This document shows positions 29,856 through 39,984 of a DNA stretch of 64,000 bases, in pieces. The number at the start of each line of letters is the position of its first letter. Within the stretch, counting starts at the first letter, position 1. The position numbers and the translations under genes were made by a program. The notes below the pieces were generated by a model, which was not told the DNA's origin, did not search any database, and saw only the letters and a program-made list of their open reading frames with translations. Source of the DNA: CALDUY01 sp046350255 (GTDB lineage: Bacteria > Planctomycetota > Planctomycetia > Gemmatales > Gemmataceae). Location: NCBI GenBank assembly GCA_046350255.1, contig JAXMAV010000003.1, forward strand, positions 62,001 to 126,000. The letters run 5' to 3'.

Positions 29856-32800
29856 ATGTTGGGCTTCTTCCGCCGGACCAGGAAGATACCTCTCGCGCGG
29901 TTCATTCGGCCGCAGCTTCAACACCTCGAAGATCGTAGTGTGCCTTCCGGGGTACCGCAGACGTGGACCGTGCACGGGTCTGGCGGAGGCGGTGCCCTGT
30001 ATGCTCCAGCGATCAATCCGCACCATTCTTCCGAGTACCTGATCGCCTCCGACATGGGGCAGCTGTTTCAGAGTGGCGATGGTGGAACTGCCTGGAGCAC
30101 CATTCCGTTTGGAGAGATCCGCGGAAACACGCGCGGGCGGGTGCAGTTTACCAACGATCCGCAGATTCTCTATTCGATCGATTCCGCCGACGATCAGCAG
30201 CGACCCAGCCGGAGCCTCGATGGAGGTGTGAACTGGGACCGCCTGGTGTCCGACCCCACCGGAGGAGATACCTTCTACCTCCTGGCCGACCCCGGCGACT
30301 TTCATCGACTGGCAGTGAGCGACTACAACAACCTGTATTACTCCGGCGATGGAGGAAGCACCTGGTCGCTGGAGTACACCGCACCCGGCGATGGGGCTGG
30401 CCTGCTGCTGGGGGGCGCCTTCTGGGATGGCGCACACATCTACCTGGGCACCAACCGAGGCGTGCTGGCCTCGTCCGATTCCGGCGTCAGTTTCGCGCCG
30501 CTGACTCTGGCAGGGATGCCGACGGGGCAGGTCATTGTCTCGTTCGCGGGGGCCCGCAGTGGAGGACTCACCCGGTTCCTGGCGGTGACTTACCCCGCTG
30601 CCGATGCCTACGCGGGCATCCAGGGGTACGATAACGGGGGAGGAGCGAAGGTCCTCACGCTCGATGTTGGCGCATCGGGGTGGACATCGCGCAGCCTGCC
30701 GGCCGATGCCTGGCCCTTCTACGCGGGTATGGCCCTGACGGATGTGCAGACGCTCTACGTCGCCGGGGGAAACTCGTCGGCTGCTCCAACGGTCTATCGA
30801 TCTAGCGACGGCGGAGCCACCTGGCAGAGTGTCTTCCGCACCGAGAACAACGCGAATATAGCGACCGGGTGGAGTGGAAAAGGGGGAGATCGCGGCTGGA
30901 GCTACGGCGAGATCGCGCTGGGCTTCACAGTGCTGGCCTCGGATCCCAACCATCTCCTGATCACCGATTATGGCTTTGCGCATGCCTCCACCGATGGCGG
31001 GGCGACCTGGCAGGCGCTGTATGTCGCTCCGACGGATCGGACGGCGGTCGGGACATGGAACACCCCGGGGCGAGCCTACCACGACAGCGGGCTGGACAAC
31101 ACCACGTCGTGGCAGGTGGTGTGGTCCGATCCTACCCGGCTGTTCATCGCCAACTCGGACATCGGGGGGCAGATCAGCTCGGACGGAGGGACCACCTTCG
31201 GATTTGGCTACGCGGGCCACACCCGGAACTCGATGTATCGGATCGCCCAGACCGCCTCGGGCCTGCTGTATGCCGCCACCTCCTCCGTTCACGATCTCTA
31301 CCAGAGCACCTACCTGACCGATGCCCGGATCGACGGCGGCAATGGCGCAGTGCTGCTATCCGCTGACCAGGGCCGTACCTGGCAGACCGTGCACGATTTT
31401 GGCCGGGTGGTGAGCTGGGTCGCTCTCGATCCGACCAACCCGGAGCGTCTGTATGCGGCGGTGGCCCACAGCACGCAGGGGGGCGTCTACGTGACGAACA
31501 ACCTGTCAGCCGGGGCGGCCTCAACCTGGACCCGTCTGTCTGCGCCGCCCCGCACCGAGGGCCACGCCTACAACGTGGTGGTGCTTCAGGATGGCACGCT
31601 GGTGGCCACCTACTCGGGCCGGCGCAATGGCGCGGGCGCATTCACCGCCAGCTCGGGTGTCTTCGTCAGCACCAATGGCGGGCAGACCTGGGTGGATCGA
31701 AGCGACCCGGCGATGCGCTACTGGACCCGCGACGTGATCATCGATCCCCTGGATGCGACGCAGAGCACCTGGTATGTCGGCGTCTTCAGCGGCTGGGGCG
31801 GACCACCCAACGACCTGGGCGGGCTGTATCGCACGACCGACCGCGGGCTCACCTGGACCCGGCTTCTGACCACGCACCGGGTTAGCTCGGCCACCTTCAA
31901 TCCGTCCGATCCCAACGAGATGTTCGTCACCACCGAGGGCGAGGGGCTGCTTTATTCCAGCAATCTGCGCGCGGCCGTGCCCACGTTCACTCCGGTGGCC
32001 AACTATCCGTTCCATCAGCCCGAGCGCGTCTTCTTTAACCCTTACGATCCGCAGGAAATCTGGGTGACCAGTTTCGGTGGTGGGGTGATGGTGGGACGCA
32101 CCGGATCGCCCACGCCCGGCGCGCTGGAACTGGTGCACACTAGCTACAGCGTCAGCGAGACGGGAGGGACCATCTCGCTGACCGTGCGTCGAACCGGAGG
32201 CACTGCCGGCGCGGTGTCGGTCGATTTCGGCACCGAGGCCGGCACTGCGCTGGCTGGGGTGGACTACCAGAACACTCAGGGAACGCTCTCCTGGGCTGAT
32301 GGGGATGCTCAGACGAAGACTATTAGTGTCGCCATTGTCGATGACTTGCTCGTCGAAGGGGATGAAACCTTCACTGTGCGCCTTGTCCAGCCGGGTGGAG
32401 GAGCCACGCTGGGTTCGCAGGCAACCGCCACGGTGACGATCCGCAGTGACGACGTGCCGCCCCCTGCACCGGGGCAACCGTTCGCCGTGGCCACCGGAGC
32501 CGGGACCGCGGCGCGGGTGAAGCTATACCGTGCCGACGGGACGGTACGGTTCAGCGTGGCGCCGTTTGGGACCAGTTACAGCGGCGGCCTGCGCATCGCG
32601 ACGGGGGATGTGACCGGCGATGGGGTGGCCGACGTGGTGGTGGGGCCGACGGGCGGCACGCGCACGACCGAGGTTCGGGTAGTCGATGGGCAGACGGGGA
32701 AGCTGCTGGCACCGCGATTGACGGTGGGTGTCAGCTATCGGGGGCCGGCTGCGGTGGCGGTGGGCGACGTGACTGGGGACGGTATCGCGGACCTGGCCAT

Positions 32801-33437
32801 CGGAGCCGACGCGGGGCCCCGGGTCGCCCTCTACCGGGGCGGCGACTTCGTCAAGCTGATGGAACTGAGTCCTGGCCCAGGGTTGAACTACCGCGGACGG
32901 ACACAGGTCGCGCTCGCCGACGTGAACCACGACACCCTGGCCGACCTGATCGTCACCGGGCTCTATCCGACAGGCGTGCGCGTGGCTGGCTTCAGCGGGC
33001 AGTCGCTGCGGCCCGGCACCACGGCTGTGTCGATCTTCCTGCCCTACTTCCTCACGGGGGCGAGCTTCACCGGGGGCGCGCACCTGGCGGCCGGGGATGT
33101 CAATGCCGATGGCTTCGCCGATTTGCTCCTGGGCTCCGGGGCAGGGAGTGCCGCGCGAGTGGTCGTGGTGTCTGGCCAGACGCTGGTGCAGACGGGCACG
33201 CGCACGGTCCTGGCCAGCTTCGCACCGCCGGGGGTGGTCTTCGGAAACGGTGTGCGTGTGGCCAGCCGGGACATCGACGGCGATGGCCGAGCCGACCTGG
33301 TGCTGGGCGCGGGTAGCGGCCGGGGCAGCCGGGTGCGCATCTACCTGGCCCGCAACCTGAGCCCGACGGGCAGCCCACCGATGCAACGCGAGTTCGACGC
33401 GTTTCCCGGCCTCACGATGGGTGTCTTCGTCGGTTAG
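29856..33437 (+). CDS. Large exoprotein: Asp-box/BNR propeller (GH74-like), Calx-beta and FG-GAP repeats
   Basis: A 1193-residue extracellular protein. The N-terminus has basic residues and then LQHLEDRSVPSG, the LExRxxP motif shared with three other exoproteins here. Residues 35-750 contain many Asp-box/BNR motifs (SGDGGSTW, SSDGGATW, STDGGATW, SADQGRTW, STNGGQTW), each closing a propeller blade. The start GGGGALYAPAINPHHSSEYL followed by ASDMGQLFQS resembles GH74 xyloglucanases, though I cannot confirm the catalytic Asp pair. A Calx-beta domain lies at about 755-865 (YSVSETGGTISLTVRR, AGVDYQNTQGTLSWADGD). FG-GAP/VCBS repeats (GDVTGDGVADVVVG, RDIDGDGRADLVLG) fill the C-terminus. GAGGAG precedes the ATG. 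It may degrade or bind beta-glucan. Confidence 0.8.
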   Translation: MLGFFRRTRKIPLARFIRPQLQHLEDRSVPSGVPQTWTVHGSGGGGALYAPAINPHHSSEYLIASDMGQLFQSGDGGTAWSTIPFGEIRGNTRGRVQFTNDPQILYSIDSADDQQRPSRSLDGGVNWDRLVSDPTGGDTFYLLADPGDFHRLAVSDYNNLYYSGDGGSTWSLEYTAPGDGAGLLLGGAFWDGAHIYLGTNRGVLASSDSGVSFAPLTLAGMPTGQVIVSFAGARSGGLTRFLAVTYPAADAYAGIQGYDNGGGAKVLTLDVGASGWTSRSLPADAWPFYAGMALTDVQTLYVAGGNSSAAPTVYRSSDGGATWQSVFRTENNANIATGWSGKGGDRGWSYGEIALGFTVLASDPNHLLITDYGFAHASTDGGATWQALYVAPTDRTAVGTWNTPGRAYHDSGLDNTTSWQVVWSDPTRLFIANSDIGGQISSDGGTTFGFGYAGHTRNSMYRIAQTASGLLYAATSSVHDLYQSTYLTDARIDGGNGAVLLSADQGRTWQTVHDFGRVVSWVALDPTNPERLYAAVAHSTQGGVYVTNNLSAGAASTWTRLSAPPRTEGHAYNVVVLQDGTLVATYSGRRNGAGAFTASSGVFVSTNGGQTWVDRSDPAMRYWTRDVIIDPLDATQSTWYVGVFSGWGGPPNDLGGLYRTTDRGLTWTRLLTTHRVSSATFNPSDPNEMFVTTEGEGLLYSSNLRAAVPTFTPVANYPFHQPERVFFNPYDPQEIWVTSFGGGVMVGRTGSPTPGALELVHTSYSVSETGGTISLTVRRTGGTAGAVSVDFGTEAGTALAGVDYQNTQGTLSWADGDAQTKTISVAIVDDLLVEGDETFTVRLVQPGGGATLGSQATATVTIRSDDVPPPAPGQPFAVATGAGTAARVKLYRADGTVRFSVAPFGTSYSGGLRIATGDVTGDGVADVVVGPTGGTRTTEVRVVDGQTGKLLAPRLTVGVSYRGPAAVAVGDVTGDGIADLAIGADAGPRVALYRGGDFVKLMELSPGPGLNYRGRTQVALADVNHDTLADLIVTGLYPTGVRVAGFSGQSLRPGTTAVSIFLPYFLTGASFTGGAHLAAGDVNADGFADLLLGSGAGSAARVVVVSGQTLVQTGTRTVLASFAPPGVVFGNGVRVASRDIDGDGRADLVLGAGSGRGSRVRIYLARNLSPTGSPPMQREFDAFPGLTMGVFVG

Positions 33438-33506
33438 TCCATCGAAGATCGCACCTGCCGGCGCAGCTTGCGAAACTGTGGATGCGAGCGCAGGGGTTCC
33501 CACTAC

Positions 33507-35948
33507 TCAGGCCACCGGGGAGGTGACTCCGGGCAGCACGTCGATCAGGATCGGCCCGCCGTACCACGGCGGCTGTTGTGGTAGCTCGAGCGACCCGAAG
33601 ACCACTCCGGGATCGGTCAGCGAGGTGGCCAGGAGTTCGCCGTCGGACAGGCTCAGCAGGGTATCTCCGACGCGCAGACACCGAGTCACCAGGCCGGCCT
33701 GGGTGATGGTGGCGAGAGTCTCCAGACCTGCGGGACCGACACGCAGCAACTGCACCTGGGTAGAAGCGCCATCGATACCGTAGGTGGTCACCGGCAAGGC
33801 AAGGAGGCCGCGCTCGGCGAAGAAGGCGACGGCGTGGTGATCGTACTCGGCGACGGAACTGCTCCACGAGCCCGGATTGGCAAATGTCTGCACGGTAATC
33901 CGCTGGGGATTCGCGAAGTCGGTCACGTTGAACAGGGAGACCTGCAGCGCGCCCACCCGGCCGTTCTCATCGGCGTCGCGTCCGATTCCCAGCACCAGGC
34001 CGGCGGCGATCTCCTGCAGGTACGACGAGTAACCGGGAATCTTCAACTCGCCAACGAGGGTCGGCGCGGTCGGGTCGCGCAGGTCGAGAGTAAACAGCGG
34101 ATCGACCCGGCGGAAGGTAACCACATAGCCATGGTCGCCCTCGAAGCGCACGGCGTAGATCTGCTCGGTCAGCCCCATGTTGTTGATGGCGCCGGTCACC
34201 TCCAGCGTTTCGCCGACATCGCGCAGCACGAAGACCGAGTTGGTCGAGGCGTTGCCCCAGCCGTTGGAGGTGGCGATGCGGAGGTAGCCTGCCTCCTCGT
34301 CCAGGGCGAACTGATTGAGCAGCCGGCCCGGGACAGCTCCGACTCCTTCTAGGGGAGCGGCGTCTCCTTCGAGGGCGAACTTGTAGATCTGCGTCGTCGG
34401 ACCGGCGTCCTGCGACCAGGCGGACCACTGCGTGCTAGCCACGTAGATGCTGTCGTGTGAGACGTAAACCGTCCCGGTGGTCCCCGTGGTGGTCGTCACG
34501 CCCACGGGGGCGCTGTGATCGCCGCTGGAGTCGAAGACCAGCACGGAGAGCAGCTGTGTTTCTGTGGAGTGCCGGGGCGCATAGACCTGGGCGCCGGACA
34601 CAAGCGAGCCAGCCTCCCCATCGGCGACGAAGCCCGGCAACGTCTGGACGAACTCGGCTTCGAGGCGGGCGAGATACTCTTCCTGGCTTTCGTAGAGGGT
34701 GCCCTGGGACGTCTGGATGAGAGCCGGCTGTGGGATGTCCAGGTAGTTCTCCACCACCGCGTAGAGTCGACCCTCGACCAGACGCGAGTCGGTAAGCGAG
34801 CCGTCTACGGTTGTCTGATGAATCTGGGCCGGAGCGGAGCGGTCGCTCACGTCCACGGTGGTCACCACGGTTTGCGGCTTCCAGATCTGCCGGGGCCACC
34901 ACAGCCCCACACCCACCTGCGGCGAGGATGCCACAATCTGGTCGGGCTGCTCCAGCGGCTCTACCTCGTAGGTGCGCGAGATCAATACCACGCGATCGCC
35001 CAGCAGGTAGAAGCCGGTGGTTCCCTGGGGGACCTCCAGGCGTCCGATGATGGCCAGTTGAGCCGGATCGCTCACGTCGATGATGAGGAATGCGTTGCCG
35101 CGCACGGTGTAGAGATAGTGACCGTCCGTCTGCACCAGGTCGGCTTCCTCAACGCCGGCTTCCTGGTTGTTGGTGGTCGAGTGATCGGGCTGCGATCCGG
35201 GTGAGGAGGCGGGCATGGCAACGGGCATGCCCAGGCCATCCAGGGCGATGGCGCCTGGCCAGGTGACCCAGCGCGGGGTGGCTTTCTGGCCGAACAGTCC
35301 GCCCCACTGCTTCAGGGCCTGATCGACCACCCAGCCGCGCAGCTGGCTGACATTGTGGACAGCGTCCAGCGGATTCACGCCCGGCTGGGCATAGAACAGG
35401 TTGGTCCCGCCTGGCGCGAGGCGATCGCCGCGCTCGCGCCCGTATATGCGGTTGCGTCCAGCGCCACCGGCCAGGAAGTCGGCGCCACTGCCACCGTAGA
35501 GCGAGTCGTTGCCCGCCTGGCCCAGCAGGCGATCATTCCCGCCGGCGCCCTCCAGGCTGTCGTTGCCGGCGCCGCCATCGAGGAGGTCCGACCCGCGTCC
35601 TCCTTGCAGGACATCGTCGCCTGCATCGCCGAAGAGACGAAAGGTGACGCGCGGCAGGTGGCCCACGTTGCTGGCCAGGGACAGCGTGTCGTTACCCTGA
35701 CGTCCATGGACGTTCACCACCCGCAGGCCGGCGATCTCGCGCGAGCCGACGACGGTACCATTGACCGTGGCCAGCAACCGGGTCGGCTGCTGGAGGTCGC
35801 GGCTGATGACGATGCTGTCGTTGTGGGGCCCCTGCTGGTCGCCCAGCACATTCCAGACCGCATCTGCCGCACGGGCACTGGGCGTAAGTCGGCTCTCCAG
35901 CGATTCGCAATGAAGCCTGGCGAAGTGGCTGCGGGAGGAAGATTGCAT
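33507..35948 (-). CDS. Extracellular beta-propeller (Beta_propel) protein with RTX repeats
   Basis: An 813-residue exoprotein. The N-terminus has CESLESRLTPSA, the LExRxxP motif, and no classical signal. Residues 95-170 hold RTX-type calcium-binding nonapeptides (GGRGSDLLDGGAGNDSLEG, GGSGADFLAGGAG). From about 210 the sequence is a C-terminal beta-propeller of the secreted archaeal/bacterial type: EEADLVQTDGHYLYTVRGN, FLIIDVSDPAQLAIIGRLEV, TTVDVSDRSAPAQIHQTTVD and FTLDLRDPTAPTLVGELKIP. The role is probably adhesive or structural; it is not obviously an enzyme. The ATG at 35948 is preferred, with GGGAG upstream. It converges on the Asp-box protein and diverges from the GH116 gene. Confidence 0.85.
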   Translation of the reverse strand: MQSSSRSHFARLHCESLESRLTPSARAADAVWNVLGDQQGPHNDSIVISRDLQQPTRLLATVNGTVVGSREIAGLRVVNVHGRQGNDTLSLASNVGHLPRVTFRLFGDAGDDVLQGGRGSDLLDGGAGNDSLEGAGGNDRLLGQAGNDSLYGGSGADFLAGGAGRNRIYGRERGDRLAPGGTNLFYAQPGVNPLDAVHNVSQLRGWVVDQALKQWGGLFGQKATPRWVTWPGAIALDGLGMPVAMPASSPGSQPDHSTTNNQEAGVEEADLVQTDGHYLYTVRGNAFLIIDVSDPAQLAIIGRLEVPQGTTGFYLLGDRVVLISRTYEVEPLEQPDQIVASSPQVGVGLWWPRQIWKPQTVVTTVDVSDRSAPAQIHQTTVDGSLTDSRLVEGRLYAVVENYLDIPQPALIQTSQGTLYESQEEYLARLEAEFVQTLPGFVADGEAGSLVSGAQVYAPRHSTETQLLSVLVFDSSGDHSAPVGVTTTTGTTGTVYVSHDSIYVASTQWSAWSQDAGPTTQIYKFALEGDAAPLEGVGAVPGRLLNQFALDEEAGYLRIATSNGWGNASTNSVFVLRDVGETLEVTGAINNMGLTEQIYAVRFEGDHGYVVTFRRVDPLFTLDLRDPTAPTLVGELKIPGYSSYLQEIAAGLVLGIGRDADENGRVGALQVSLFNVTDFANPQRITVQTFANPGSWSSSVAEYDHHAVAFFAERGLLALPVTTYGIDGASTQVQLLRVGPAGLETLATITQAGLVTRCLRVGDTLLSLSDGELLATSLTDPGVVFGSLELPQQPPWYGGPILIDVLPGVTSPVA

Positions 35949-36157
35949 GAAGACTCCCTGGAAAAGACAGATAGCCCGAAGCCCTGGTAGTCTACCCCAG
36001 GGGACCAAGAACAACCATCCATACTCTGAACACCTGCGAGGCGGAACATGCTCAACAATCCGTCAGGTCCCCGGCTTCCTGGGGCGATTCTGCCTCGGGG
36101 AGATACAATCGTCCCAAGAACTCCTCGATGCCATTCTCTCTCCGAGATAGCTGTGCC

Positions 36158-39100
36158 ATGAGCGACCCCCTATCTTCTCCCTGTTGCCCTGCTGGCCAGG
36201 CTTGCGAACCCGACCGACGTTCTCTCCTGGCCCTGGGTGGCGCAGCCCTGGCAGCCTCGTTGTTTTCCCTGGACGAGGCAGTCGCCGGCCCCTTCGAGGG
36301 AGCCGAGTTCGAGAAGTTAATACCCGCGGAAAAGAAGTTCAAACCCGAATGGCTCGCCTCGCTGACTGCGCGAGGCACTCCCGAGACGCGCACGGGCGAC
36401 GACCTGAAATACATTGGCATGCCTGTCGGAGGTATCGCCACTGGCACGCTCTATCTGGGAGGAGATGGCCGACTCTGGCTATGGGACATCTTCAATCGCA
36501 TTTCTCTGGGATTGGATCCGAAGCCGGCCTCCTACGATGGCCGGGCACTCGGTGCCATGGATGGATCGCGCTTTGTAGCTCCGCTCGAGCAAGTGCGTCC
36601 CGTCGAACAGGGGTTTGCCCTGCGTATCGGTGGCGCGGAGGAGAAGCCGTTTCCCCTGGATCGCACCGGCTTTCAGGAGGTCTCCTTCACCGGCGAGTAT
36701 CCCATCGGTACGGTGACCTACCGCGATCCGCGCTGCCCACTCAGCGTCCGACTCGAGGCCTTTTCGCCTTTCTTACCGTTGAACGCGGATGATTCCGGTC
36801 TGCCGGCCACGGTGTTCAGCTTCGTCGTCAAGAACGAGTCGAAGGCGACAGTCGAGGCCACGCTGACAGGGTGGCTCGAAAACGCCGTCTGCCTGCATCA
36901 TCGCGAGTACGAGGGGCTGCGCAAGAACCGCGTGGTGGTGGGAGAGAAGGCTACCACGCTGGAATGCTCGGTGGCGCGGGCGGAAGGCAAGAGCAAGCCA
37001 CGGCAGCCTGATGTCATCTTCGAGGACTGGGATCGAGATGACTACGCGCCCTGGACGGTCGAGGGGCAGGCGTTCGGCAAGGGGCCCATCAGAAAGAAAG
37101 ACATCCCTCCCTACCAGGGCAACGTCGCCGGTCCCGGGAGTCGGGTGGTCAACTCGCACGCCACGGCTCCGGGGGCCGACATCGGGGCCAAGGATGGTGC
37201 CGTGGGCCGACTGCGCCGCGACTTCACCGTCAGCCGAAACTTCATCCACCTCTGGGTCGGTGGAGGCAACCATCCAGGCCAGACGGGGGTGAACGTCCTC
37301 GTCGACGGCAAGGTAGTGCGCAGCGTCACCGGGCAGAACAACAACCAGATGCGCCTGGTGGTGGTGGATGTCAAGCCGTGGCTGGGTAAGAAGGCGACAT
37401 TGGAGATCGTGGATAATGTCCGCGGTCCCTGGGGCAACATCGGGGTGGGACGCATCACCTTCAGCGATCAGGCCGCCAGCGGACCCCTGGAAACCTTGCC
37501 CGATCACGGCACCCTGGCCCTGACGCTTCTGGGTCCTGCTGCCGAGGTTCAGGCCGCTTCGGTCCAGCCCCCCACATTTACTGGCAAGGCTGCTACCTCG
37601 GCAGAGACGCCGTTGAGCGACCGGCTCATCGGTGCATTGGGACGCCGGTTCCGGCTGGAACCGGGTCAGACGACGCAGGTTCACTTCGTGCTGGCCTGGC
37701 ACTTCCCGAATCTGTCGCTTCTGGGTGTGCTGCAGGGGCGGTATTATGCCGCGCGCTTCGCCAGTGCCTCGGCGGTGAGCGCCTACGTGGTGAGGCAGTT
37801 CGACCGCCTCGCCAGCACGACCCGCCTGTGGCGCGACACCTGGAATGACTCGACGCTCCCTCACTGGTTCCTGAACCGCACCTTCGCCAACACCTCGATT
37901 CTGGCCACTTCCACCTGCTATCGCCTGCGAGATGGTCGCTTCTGGGGCTGGGAGGGCGTTGGTTGTTGTCCGGGCACCTGTACCCATGTCTGGCACTATG
38001 CCCAGGCGATGGGCCGGCTCTTCCCCGAACTGGAGCGTGACCTGCGCGAACGGGTGGACTACGGCCTGGCCTTCGACACGGGTAGCGGAGTGATTCGCTA
38101 TCGCGGTGAGTTCGGCGCCACCTTCGCCGTTGATGGCCAGTGCGGCACCATCCTGCGTGCCTTCCGGGAACATCAGATGTCGAAGGACCCTGCGTTTCTC
38201 AAACGCATCTGGCCGCGAGTAAAGCAATCGATGCAGGCGGTTATCCAGCGCGATCGCGAGCAATCGGGCATCGTGGTCGGGCCGATGCACAACACGCTGG
38301 ATGCCGACTGGTTCGGAGTCGTTCCCTGGATCGTCGGCCTGTACCACGCTGCGTTGCGCGCCAGCGAGGAGATGGCCACCGAGATGGGCGACGAGGCCTT
38401 CGCGCGCCGGTGTCGGCAGCTCTTCGAGCGTGGCAAGGCGCAGCTCGATCGCACCACCTGGCGCGACGAGTATGGCTACTACGTCCACGTGGGAGATCCG
38501 AAACATCCCACGGAGGTCGGCTCCTACGACGGGTGCCACATCGATCAGGTGTTCGGCCAGTCGTGGGCCTGGCAGGTCGGTCTCGGCTCAGTCATGGATG
38601 CCCGGCACGTGCGTCGCGCGCTGGGGTCGCTCTACCGGTACGCAGTCGTACCGGATGTCGGGCCCTTCCGTAAGGTGAACCGTCCTGGCCGCTGGTACGC
38701 CATGCCTGGAGATGGCGGTCTTCTCATGGTTACCTTTCCGTTCGGCCGGCCGCGCCAGGTAACCGGGCCGGGTGCCTGGTCGGCCATGTACTTCAACGAG
38801 TGCATGAGCGGCTTCGAGTGGCAGGTGGCCGGCCACATGCTCTGGGAAGGCATGGTCACCGAGGGGCTCGTCGTTGCTCGCCTGATCCACGACCGCTATC
38901 ATCCCCGGCTGCGCAACCCCTACAACGAGATTGAGTGCAGCGATCACTATGCCCGTGCCATGGCCAGCTATGGTGCTTATCTCGCTGCCTGCGGCTTCGT
39001 CTATCACGGTCCGCGCGGGCATCTCGCGTTCGCTCCGCGTCTGACCCCCGACAATTTCCGAGCGGCTTTCACGACGGCCGAGGGCTGGGGCACCTTCCAG

Positions 39101-39346
39101 CAGTCGCGCCAGGCCGGTACGCAAACGGCCCGCCTCCTGCCGCGCTTCGGATCGGTTCGACTGCGCTCGTTTGGCCTCGAACTGCCCTCCGGAGCCACAA
39201 GCCGATCTGTGGTCGCCACACTCGATGGCCGCGCGGTGGAGTGCAAGTTCAACCAGACAGGTTCCTCCGTGGTCGTCACCTTCGATTCGGACGTCCGCGT
39301 TAACGCTGGAGAAACCCTCACTCTTGCGGTCAACCACCAAGGCTAA
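36158..39346 (+). CDS. GH116 family glycoside hydrolase with inserted beta-sandwich module
   Basis: A 1062-residue enzyme with a Tat-type signal (DRRSLLALGGAALAASLFSL, near residue 20). The N-terminal domain begins with DLKYIGMPVGGIATGTLYLG and LWLWDIFNRISLGL, the start of GH116 (beta-glucosidase, beta-xylosidase or glucosylceramidase type). The C-terminal alpha/alpha barrel (DUF608) has WGWEGVGCCPGTCTHVWHYA and NTLDADWFGVVPWIVGLYHA with a conserved Asp. Residues 285-440 form an inserted module (VIFEDWDRDDYAPWTVEGQA to GPWGNIGVGRITFSD) that looks like a carbohydrate-binding sandwich. It probably removes terminal glycosyl residues from beta-linked oligosaccharides in the periplasm or outside. 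The start is uncertain (36128 is an alternative). It precedes the RbsD-like gene. Confidence 0.85.
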   Translation: MSDPLSSPCCPAGQACEPDRRSLLALGGAALAASLFSLDEAVAGPFEGAEFEKLIPAEKKFKPEWLASLTARGTPETRTGDDLKYIGMPVGGIATGTLYLGGDGRLWLWDIFNRISLGLDPKPASYDGRALGAMDGSRFVAPLEQVRPVEQGFALRIGGAEEKPFPLDRTGFQEVSFTGEYPIGTVTYRDPRCPLSVRLEAFSPFLPLNADDSGLPATVFSFVVKNESKATVEATLTGWLENAVCLHHREYEGLRKNRVVVGEKATTLECSVARAEGKSKPRQPDVIFEDWDRDDYAPWTVEGQAFGKGPIRKKDIPPYQGNVAGPGSRVVNSHATAPGADIGAKDGAVGRLRRDFTVSRNFIHLWVGGGNHPGQTGVNVLVDGKVVRSVTGQNNNQMRLVVVDVKPWLGKKATLEIVDNVRGPWGNIGVGRITFSDQAASGPLETLPDHGTLALTLLGPAAEVQAASVQPPTFTGKAATSAETPLSDRLIGALGRRFRLEPGQTTQVHFVLAWHFPNLSLLGVLQGRYYAARFASASAVSAYVVRQFDRLASTTRLWRDTWNDSTLPHWFLNRTFANTSILATSTCYRLRDGRFWGWEGVGCCPGTCTHVWHYAQAMGRLFPELERDLRERVDYGLAFDTGSGVIRYRGEFGATFAVDGQCGTILRAFREHQMSKDPAFLKRIWPRVKQSMQAVIQRDREQSGIVVGPMHNTLDADWFGVVPWIVGLYHAALRASEEMATEMGDEAFARRCRQLFERGKAQLDRTTWRDEYGYYVHVGDPKHPTEVGSYDGCHIDQVFGQSWAWQVGLGSVMDARHVRRALGSLYRYAVVPDVGPFRKVNRPGRWYAMPGDGGLLMVTFPFGRPRQVTGPGAWSAMYFNECMSGFEWQVAGHMLWEGMVTEGLVVARLIHDRYHPRLRNPYNEIECSDHYARAMASYGAYLAACGFVYHGPRGHLAFAPRLTPDNFRAAFTTAEGWGTFQQSRQAGTQTARLLPRFGSVRLRSFGLELPSGATSRSVVATLDGRAVECKFNQTGSSVVVTFDSDVRVNAGETLTLAVNHQG

Positions 39347-39375
39347 TGGTTCCTCTCTCCCTGGAGTCTTATTCC

Positions 39376-39948
39376 ATGCCTCGCCTTCTTCTGATTGCTG
39401 TTGTCGCCGGCGCCTGTCTCGCCATGCCCGGCACGAGTTCGAGCCAGACCTCCGCAGGGACGAATCCTCCGCAGAACTGGCGCAGCGTCCTGACCGAGCG
39501 GATGGCCGCCTTCGGCCATCGCAACTGGGTGATTATCGCCGACGCCGCCTACCCGGCTCAGACCCGAGGAGGCATCGAAACGGTGGTCACCGGGGCCGAT
39601 CATCTCACCGTGCTCAAGGCAGTGCTCGACGAGGTGAGCAAGGCTAAGCACGTGCGCCCGGTGGTGTACCTGGATGCCGAGCTGCGTTATGTCTCCGAGG
39701 ACGACGCTGCTGGCATCACCCGGATGCGCAATGACCTGCAGGAACTCCTGAGCGAGCGGAAACCGAAGGTGCTGCCGCACGAGGAGATCATCGAGAAACT
39801 CGACAAGGCCGGCGAGACGTTTCGCGTCCTGGTGCTGAAGACGAACCTCACCGTCCCCTACACCTCGGTCTTTCTCGAACTGGATTGCGGCTACTGGTCC
39901 CCCCAGGCTGAGCGGCGACTGCGCGAGCGCATGAAGGCTCGCAAGTGA
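39376..39948 (+). CDS. Exported RbsD/FucU-like sugar-binding protein
   Basis: A 190-residue protein with a signal peptide (MPRLLLIAVVAGACLAMPG). The mature part begins RMAAFGHRNWVIIADAAYPA, which matches the RbsD/FucU core where His and Asp act in sugar anomer conversion (pyranose/furanose or alpha/beta). It ends with LKTNLTVPYTSVFLELDCGY. The classical family is cytosolic, so export is unusual and the function may have changed. The ATG at 39376 has GGAG nine bases upstream; one at 39346 would add residues before the signal. It follows the GH116 gene by 29 bases and is probably in the same operon, which fits processing of released sugars. Confidence 0.55.
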   Translation: MPRLLLIAVVAGACLAMPGTSSSQTSAGTNPPQNWRSVLTERMAAFGHRNWVIIADAAYPAQTRGGIETVVTGADHLTVLKAVLDEVSKAKHVRPVVYLDAELRYVSEDDAAGITRMRNDLQELLSERKPKVLPHEEIIEKLDKAGETFRVLVLKTNLTVPYTSVFLELDCGYWSPQAERRLRERMKARK

Positions 39949-39957
39949 TCGTTCCTC

Positions 39958-39984
39958 GGGGTCACCCTAGACCAGGGTGACCCC
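39958..39984. terminator. Perfect hairpin between convergent RbsD-like and GH44 genes
   Basis: GGGGTCACCCT (39958-39968) and AGGGTGACCCC (39974-39984) pair exactly over 11 bp with a five-base loop. The right arm and loop encode the last codons of the leftward GH44 gene (...Gly-Val-Thr-Leu-Val-stop). Neither strand has a strong T-run, so it may stop transcription in both directions or stabilise both 3' ends. Confidence 0.5.
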
